Source: Hirsutella rhossiliensis | Taxonomy: Eukaryota > Ascomycota > Sordariomycetes > Hypocreales > Ophiocordycipitaceae | Direction of reading: 5' to 3' | Length of the DNA: 64,000 nucleotides | Assembly (NCBI RefSeq): GCF_020360975.1 | Contig: NW_025408686.1 | Coordinates: forward strand, 558,001 to 622,000 | Shown: in pieces, positions 58,596 through 64,000 of the stretch | How positions within the stretch are numbered: position 1 is the first letter of the stretch | Layout: the number at the start of each line of letters is the position of its first letter | Notes under the pieces: generated by a model | Database searches by the model: none | What the model was told of the DNA's origin: nothing | The model's input: only the letters and a program-made list of their open reading frames with translations | Position numbers and translations under genes: made by a program

Positions 58596-59585
58596 CTATG
58601 AGGACTGGTGGGACTGGTGATGGCTGTAGGATTGCCTCGGGGCGCTCGCCGTACTGGGGCGGCTGTCGCCAAAGACGCCAAGGCGCTTCCTCACGGCCCA
58701 GTTATGGGAGAAGATTCTCGGAAATGCCGAGGGCGACGAGTCGCCATCACGGGGAGGCGATCTGCCGAGCATGTCGAGAGCGCTCGGGTCCGCGGCGTCG
58801 TGTTGTTGGTCGAGGCACAAGGGGACGTCGGCGCCGGCCGGCTCCATCTCGCACGACGGCCGGCCAGACGACGAGGATGCCGAGCCCGAGGATCGCGAGA
58901 GGCGCTTGGGCAGCTTGATGCGCGGCTTCTTCTCGGCTGCTGCCGCCGCTGCCGCGACAAAGGCGGCGGGCAGCGGCGGGACGGGAGGAGCGCCGGAGAG
59001 GCTGTTGGTCGACGATTGGAACGAGTCGCACGAGTCAAACGAGTAGTCCGAGTCATACGAGTCCTCGGAGGAGCGGCGCGAGGGGCGGCGCGAGGTGTAG
59101 GCGGCGGTGGCGCGCAGCTCGTCGGGGAAGCGGCTCCTCCGCGGCGAGCCCATCTCGAACTGGCGCTGGGCGAGCTGCCTCTGCTCCGAGGCGGCGCGGA
59201 GGGTCCCCCAGAGGCTGTGGCCCAGCTCGTCCCAGATGACGACGGCCTTGAAGAGGCGGCGACAGGCGCGGGTGCCCTCCTTTTCGTCGAGGTCGCCGTA
59301 GGCGTTGAGCTCGGGCATGGTGGGGACGGCGTCGCGGACAATGGTGATGCGGTCCATCTGGTCGCTCCACTGCGAGTTGTGGAGGAAGTCCTCGAGGTAG
59401 ACCCAGGCCTGGGTGCGCAGGGAGAGCTCTTCCTGGAGGACGGCGGCCTGCTCGCTCTTTTGCTGCTCCATCAGGCGCGTCTGCTTGCGCCGGCGGGTGG
59501 GCAGCTGGAAGAAGGACGAGGGCGAGGGCGAAGGCGAGGACGAAGACGAGGAGATGCGGATGGGTACGGGTGAGGCGGCGGCCAT
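58596..59585 (-). CDS. Conserved fungal hypothetical protein, 329 aa
   Basis: A single uninterrupted frame runs from the ATG at 59585 (MAAASPVPIRI) to a stop at 58596. The start is Ser/Pro-rich and low complexity; then a predicted helical, well-mixed core (AAVLQEELSLRTQAWVYLED, DQMDRITIVRDAVPTMPEL, EGTRACRRLFKAVVIWDELG) resembles a conserved fungal family without a named domain. The C-terminal half is disordered with Ser/Asp and Ala runs, possibly phospho-regulated. An in-frame ATG at about 59,621 would add 12 residues. No signal peptide or membrane helix. Cellular role unknown. Confidence 0.65.
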   Translation of the reverse strand: MAAASPVPIRISSSSSSPSPSPSSFFQLPTRRRKQTRLMEQQKSEQAAVLQEELSLRTQAWVYLEDFLHNSQWSDQMDRITIVRDAVPTMPELNAYGDLDEKEGTRACRRLFKAVVIWDELGHSLWGTLRAASEQRQLAQRQFEMGSPRRSRFPDELRATAAYTSRRPSRRSSEDSYDSDYSFDSCDSFQSSTNSLSGAPPVPPLPAAFVAAAAAAAEKKPRIKLPKRLSRSSGSASSSSGRPSCEMEPAGADVPLCLDQQHDAADPSALDMLGRSPPRDGDSSPSAFPRIFSHNWAVRKRLGVFGDSRPSTASAPRQSYSHHQSHQSS

Positions 59586-60089
59586 GATGGCGGATTGTGG
59601 ATGCCGGGCAGGGCAGTGCATAGAGGTGAGGGTGTTGAGGTCAGTGTGCTGAAGGCCAGTCGAGGGCGGTATTGCTCCAGATGCGGAGGCGGGACGGGTG
59701 TTGATATTTGCCGGTGAGCAAAAGGGAGAAGGGCCTAGATTGGGCGACGAGGGGTGAGATGTCTCTGGATGGGGCGGGGATGGCGTGTTGCGGGCGACGA
59801 ATGCACTGGCGGGCCGACCCCCAGAGCGAGGAGCTGGAGGCGTGTCTCGTCCACGGGAGATGTTTGAGAGTATCACGAGGGGGGTGCGTGTGTGCGGGTG
59901 AGTGAGGCCTGCGTCTCTGATGTCTGTCGTCGGTCGAGAGGATGGCGTGAGAGTGGCAGGTGCAGAGGTCAGGAAGAGGACCAGCCGACCAAGAAGAAAA
60001 GGAGGAGAGGTGAGATTCGGTGGGTGGTTGATTAGGATTGCGCGTATGCATGTACGGACGGAGGGAGGCGGGCGGGCGAGATCATGGGA

Positions 60090-60119
60090 TATGGATGGAT
60101 GGATGGATGGATGGACGGA
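60090..60119. repeat. GGAT microsatellite
   Basis: About seven consecutive atgg units, ending in a slightly altered gacggatg, form a tetranucleotide repeat in the promoter side of the hypothetical gene. Confidence 0.9.
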
Positions 60120-60129
60120 TGGGACGAGC

Positions 60130-63100
60130 CGCAAGATAATATGTACTGTACAGTAAATTATGTAGGCCAAGTATCCCACCGCCCACATGATCCCTGGCTC
60201 TCTCTACGGAGTATCCAGTCTTATTTACAGCACAGCAAGCCAATGTAGGTACGGATGCAGTACCGTCGGCTACTTTTGCACATAAAGGAGCGAATCCGGC
60301 TGCCTGCCCACCCGTCTGCGCGCGCCCCGGTCGGCAGCCGGCCGGCCTCCTTGTTGTTGGCTGTGTTTACGAGGTATCGATACGAAGAAAAAGGGCCAAG
60401 CCCGTTGGCTGCGCCGAGGGTCGTGATTCGCCTCTAAGAATAAGGCACCTGCATGGCATACTTTTAGCATACACAAGCTACTAGTACGTATGTACTGTAC
60501 GCCTACATTGACAGACTACCGCGGCGAGAGTCGAGTGTTGGCGGTCGTTGGTTGCCTCCAAAACGAGTTGCTCGCTGTTCGCCGGTTGGCTTTCAACTCG
60601 AGAGGCTGTCACCGACCCGGAGATCTATCTGATCGCCGTGCCAGGTGTACCACTTGCTAGCATGTACCTCCATGTACCGCCAGGGACTGCAAGACAGCTG
60701 GAGCCACAGAGAGAGGCACAGTGCTGTACAGCGCCCAATGTCATACATGCTGCAGCTCGTACATACTGTACATGGTGGCATGCCTTGCCAGGCCAAGACT
60801 ACATGCTCCCTTGCCTCGAGGTTTCAAAGTCGGCCGAAAAAAAAGAAAAGGGCGACCAAAAAAAAGAGGGTTTGCCCCGTCGGGTGTGCCGCGGCCCGTC
60901 GCCGCCTCCGCCACTGTCTGGCAGCAGCCACGGTGGAGGCCGTCAGTGCTCAGAGTGCGGAGACGGCCTCTGGCACTTGGCTAGCGCTGGCGCTAGGCCT
61001 ACACCCGCTGAACTGTACGGAGTACCGCGCCCGCCGACTCCACTGCAGCAAGACACGGACCGGGCGAGGATGGAGGATGGATTGAAAAAAGGCCCAGATG
61101 CAGGGTCACAAGAGAGGACAGATTGCGGTTCCGGAGCCCGGGTCAGTAAGCAATAATACCACGTCGCGGCGACGGGATGCATCGCGACTGAAACGTGGGC
61201 AGCTGCACATGGCGTGCTTACAGGGCGCTACAGTACGGATACCAAGTTCCCCAGAGCACGGCCCAGGTGCGTTGCTCGCGGCCGTGGCGGGCAGCCCTAC
61301 GGTGCAGCCACAAGTACATGTACATGTCCCGCTCGGCACCGCCGCCGACAACGGGCCTCCAGTCAGCAGCCTGACGCCGAGCTTGCTCGAGGAAGGCCAA
61401 GCTGCGTGTACGGATACTGTACGGACGTAGCTCACCTGTGAATGTATGGATGTATGTACAGTGAATATATTAGCATGTATGTACTGTACTCCGTACGCAC
61501 AATACCTACCTAGTTAGTACAGTACTATTACGTATGAACCCGTAGCGGGAATGGCGGCTGCCAGGGCGCATATCCAGCACAGTAGCGCCGCCGGGAGAGT
61601 CGCGGTGAGCTGCCAGGCCAAGGAGAACGGCCAGATGACTGGTGGAGATGACTGGTGAATACTAAAGTACTGCCTAGTATGCAGTGCAGCAACAGAGCGA
61701 TGAGAAATGTCGATGCCTGGCCATGCCACAAGTACAGGTACAGGTACAGTACAGGCCCTGTTTCTATATACAGCATGTCCGCTTGGCAATGACGAAACGG
61801 CCCCCATGGTCGAGGCTCAACTGCCCGTCCCGCAGGTACCGGTACCTGCCGCAAAATCCTCCGACCGAACCTGCAAGGCGGCCCCGGCATCGAGCGCCAA
61901 AGCAGAGTTACCGTATCCATGATGTCTGTTCTTGCCGGAGCCTTGATCAGTCGAGATACGATGGATGTGCACTGTAGGCACCGCATTGTGCTGGTCAGCC
62001 GACGGCGCCGCGACGCTGGGCGTTATTGGACATTTCTGTGCCACCGTCATCATGGCCGCTTATACGGGCATATGCCGAGATGGAGGAGATATACTGTAAT
62101 TACGACGACGAGCTGGACCCGTAGGGATGCATGCCGTAAATACGAAACCGAGCATTTAGTAGTACGTATGTACATAAGTTACATACCTTAGTAGGTACTG
62201 TACCTAGGTAGGTAAGTAGGTGGCCACAAGGTCGTCGAATGCCTGGCCTCTCCAGCCCGGCGGTCCGCCCGCGTCTCCCACATCGGCCCGGCTCTGGGCG
62301 CGCAGGGCCAGCCGACCAAAAGCATGGCCAATGTATGTACGGAGTATGTATGGAGCATGTACAATGCATGTCCCGACTGCGATGCAGTGCGCGTCCGAGG
62401 CCTCTGACCGACTCTTGAGCCGCCGCGACGTGCACGCCGCCGCGCGGAAAAGTCGGTCTCGCTACGTTGCACCCAAGCAGCCTGCCGCCCAACAACCCCG
62501 CGACTCAACCCGCTCACATGCTAGACACACCCGGGGCATGGATTGTTCTGGTGGTGGACGGCCCACCCGTGACCTGTTGGGGCGATGCAGATGCCGACAA
62601 CGAAGATGACGAGGGGGAACAAAAGCAAAAAAAGAAAGACTTCCGCGTCTCAGCAGACGACGGCGAAGGAAATGCGCCCCCCCCCCTTCAACAGAAAAAA
62701 AGGGCCAAACAAAGGAAGAGAGGGCCGTGACAAAAGGCAGCCGATTCCAATCCGAAGCGAGAGCACCGCCTTCTCTAATTCGAGATGCAGCTCTCCAGCC
62801 TCTCTTTCTTTCGCTCCCCATTTCATCCTCGCTTCCCTTTTCGTGGCCCTTCTCGACGTCTTTACGGAGCTACGGAGTACCGACCAACGCACATCTGCTG
62901 CCCTCCATGTCTGGGCAGGCTGGCAGATGCTCCGAGACACGCCAAAAGAGGGGATTCGCAGCAGCCCATGACCCGTCATCTGCGTAGGCGATGCCCCACC
63001 CCAAACGCTGTCCCGGCTCGGCCAAAGTCGGCTTCTCGCCGCTCCGCCTGCTGACCCCGGTGACTCACGGGTGAATTGGTCATGGCGGATGCGGGTTGCC

Positions 63101-63260
63101 GGCAGGGCTGCCGCGTTGCCGACAACTGCGGTCCTCGCTGGGCCGTTTTACATTGGCACTTGCATTGGCAATTTGTCAGTACGGAGTATTATTATTACAG
63201 TACGGAATACTACCTATTACAGCACGGCGGTACTGTCACAGACTGTACTGTAATTACTCG
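60130..63260. repeat. Cluster of GTAC-rich palindromic words
   Basis: Words such as tgtactgtac, gtacagtac, caggtaccggtacctg (61,834-61,850), gtacggagta and acgtatgtac recur at about 60,145, 60,490, 60,770, 61,018, 61,420, 61,480, 61,515, 61,740, 61,840, 62,165, 62,200, 62,338, 62,875, 63,178 and 63,235. Many are self-complementary. The copies are not embedded in a longer common unit. The same tacggagta word appears singly elsewhere (about 3,218). Confidence 0.65.
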
Positions 63261-64000
63261 GCATACGGATCACTCATTCCATCGTCATTGGCACATTGCC
63301 CTGCCCTCTCTGGCTTGGATATCAAGACAAGATACATATCAAGCGAGCGGCTGATTCTGGATGCTTTGAGAATGGCGCAAGTGGATAGCATCAGCCGCGA
63401 ACAACAGCGACTAGCGTTGGCAATGACATGATTGGAGCACCGAAATGCGGCCCATCACGTCTGTCGTTTGCCGGCAATCTCACTCACCCAGCAAACCGAT
63501 ACCGTCCTCCAAGGGGGCCCGGCGATCATCATTGGCTGACCACGCGGCGTGATTCACAGAACCGCAGCAAGGCCCTCATTCATCCCCCTTCCCTCGCTTG
63601 CCCTTTTCCAATCTTGGTCACTCACACACGCACGTCTCTATCGCCTGTAGCTACGACTCTCTACGGTATTGTCCCCACGGCCGCCATCTCGCCACCATCT
63701 CGCCACCGTCTCTACTGCCTCCAATTCATTCATTGTTCTTGGCCGCGCCGTTGCACTCCAAGATGCATCGTTCAATCAGTGCTTCAAGAATCCCCCCCAC
63801 CTTCGGTCGTGCACCGCATCATCCATAGCCCCTGCCAGTCTATCGCTGGATTCACTGCCTCCATTGCCCCGACGGCTCGCTACTGTTTCCGTCATGGTAC
63901 CATCTCACAGCCGAGCCTCCATCGTCTCAACGTCTCCATCCATGGCTCCGCGATTCACTGCTCTATCCATTGCCTCGACTGCCAACCACCTTGACAGCTC

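Larger units (their letters stand above)
59586..64000. other. 4.4-kb region without a supported gene
   Basis: The first part is the leader and promoter of the hypothetical gene. From 60.1 to 63.3 kb the DNA is rich in GTAC words and holds only random frames. The last 400 bp (63.6-64.0 kb) are strongly pyrimidine-rich on the plus strand, like a fungal promoter or 5' leader, so a plus-strand gene may begin just beyond the window. Confidence 0.45.

Noticed and set aside
1..64000. CRISPR arrays, rRNA genes, bacterial-type operons or riboswitches
   Set aside because: None was seen. Gene structure is eukaryotic, with introns throughout.

Overview
The window looks like a chromosome segment of a filamentous ascomycete, probably a Sordariomycete and perhaps Hypocreales. 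The evidence is host genes with several 45-90 bp GT-AG introns and GC-rich exons, fungal-type proteins (MAK5 helicase, Mlp1/TPR nucleoporin, isocyanide synthase-dioxygenase fusion, microsomal P450), and fungal transposon families. The species call is inference.

Layout. (1) 1-1.3 kb: the 5' part of a fungal DUF7924-like gene runs off the left edge on the minus strand. (2) 1.3-7.6 kb: gene-poor, decayed DNA with diverged repeats, a broken hAT transposase, one small hypothetical ORF and an isolated Helitron-type 5' end. (3) 7,639-13,049: a nearly complete Ty3/gypsy chromovirus on the minus strand, with near-identical LTRs, a perfect 5-bp target duplication and a Tf1-like self-priming site. It sits 12 bp upstream of the start codon of an N-acetyltransferase gene (13,066-14,480). 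(4) about 14.5-24.9 kb: a degenerate Helitron on the minus strand encoding a Rep-helicase. Near its 5' end, on the opposite strand, lie two decayed copies of an accessory gene. (5) 24.9-27.1 kb: no recognisable gene. (6) 27.1-35.2 kb: an FAD-dependent aromatic monooxygenase gene split by a 5.8-kb Ty1/copia element with identical 187-bp LTRs. Taking out the element and one target duplication leaves an unbroken frame. (7) 35.2-45.3 kb: an isocyanide synthase-TauD dioxygenase fusion, an SNM1/Artemis-type DNA-repair nuclease and a P450, all on the plus strand. With the broken monooxygenase these look like a small isocyanide-type biosynthetic locus. (8) 47.7-59.6 kb: housekeeping genes on the minus strand (MAK5 helicase, Mlp1/TPR nucleoporin, a conserved hypothetical). 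(9) 59.6-64 kb: no supported gene; many short GTAC-rich palindromic motifs.

How it fits together: transposons fill roughly the first half and have hit host genes twice, once at a promoter and once in an exon. The isocyanide synthase and P450 have complete splice models and look functional, while their neighbouring flavin monooxygenase is disrupted. Coordinates of spliced genes were worked out by hand from splice sites and reading-frame phase. Functional names rest on recognised motifs, not on database searches.
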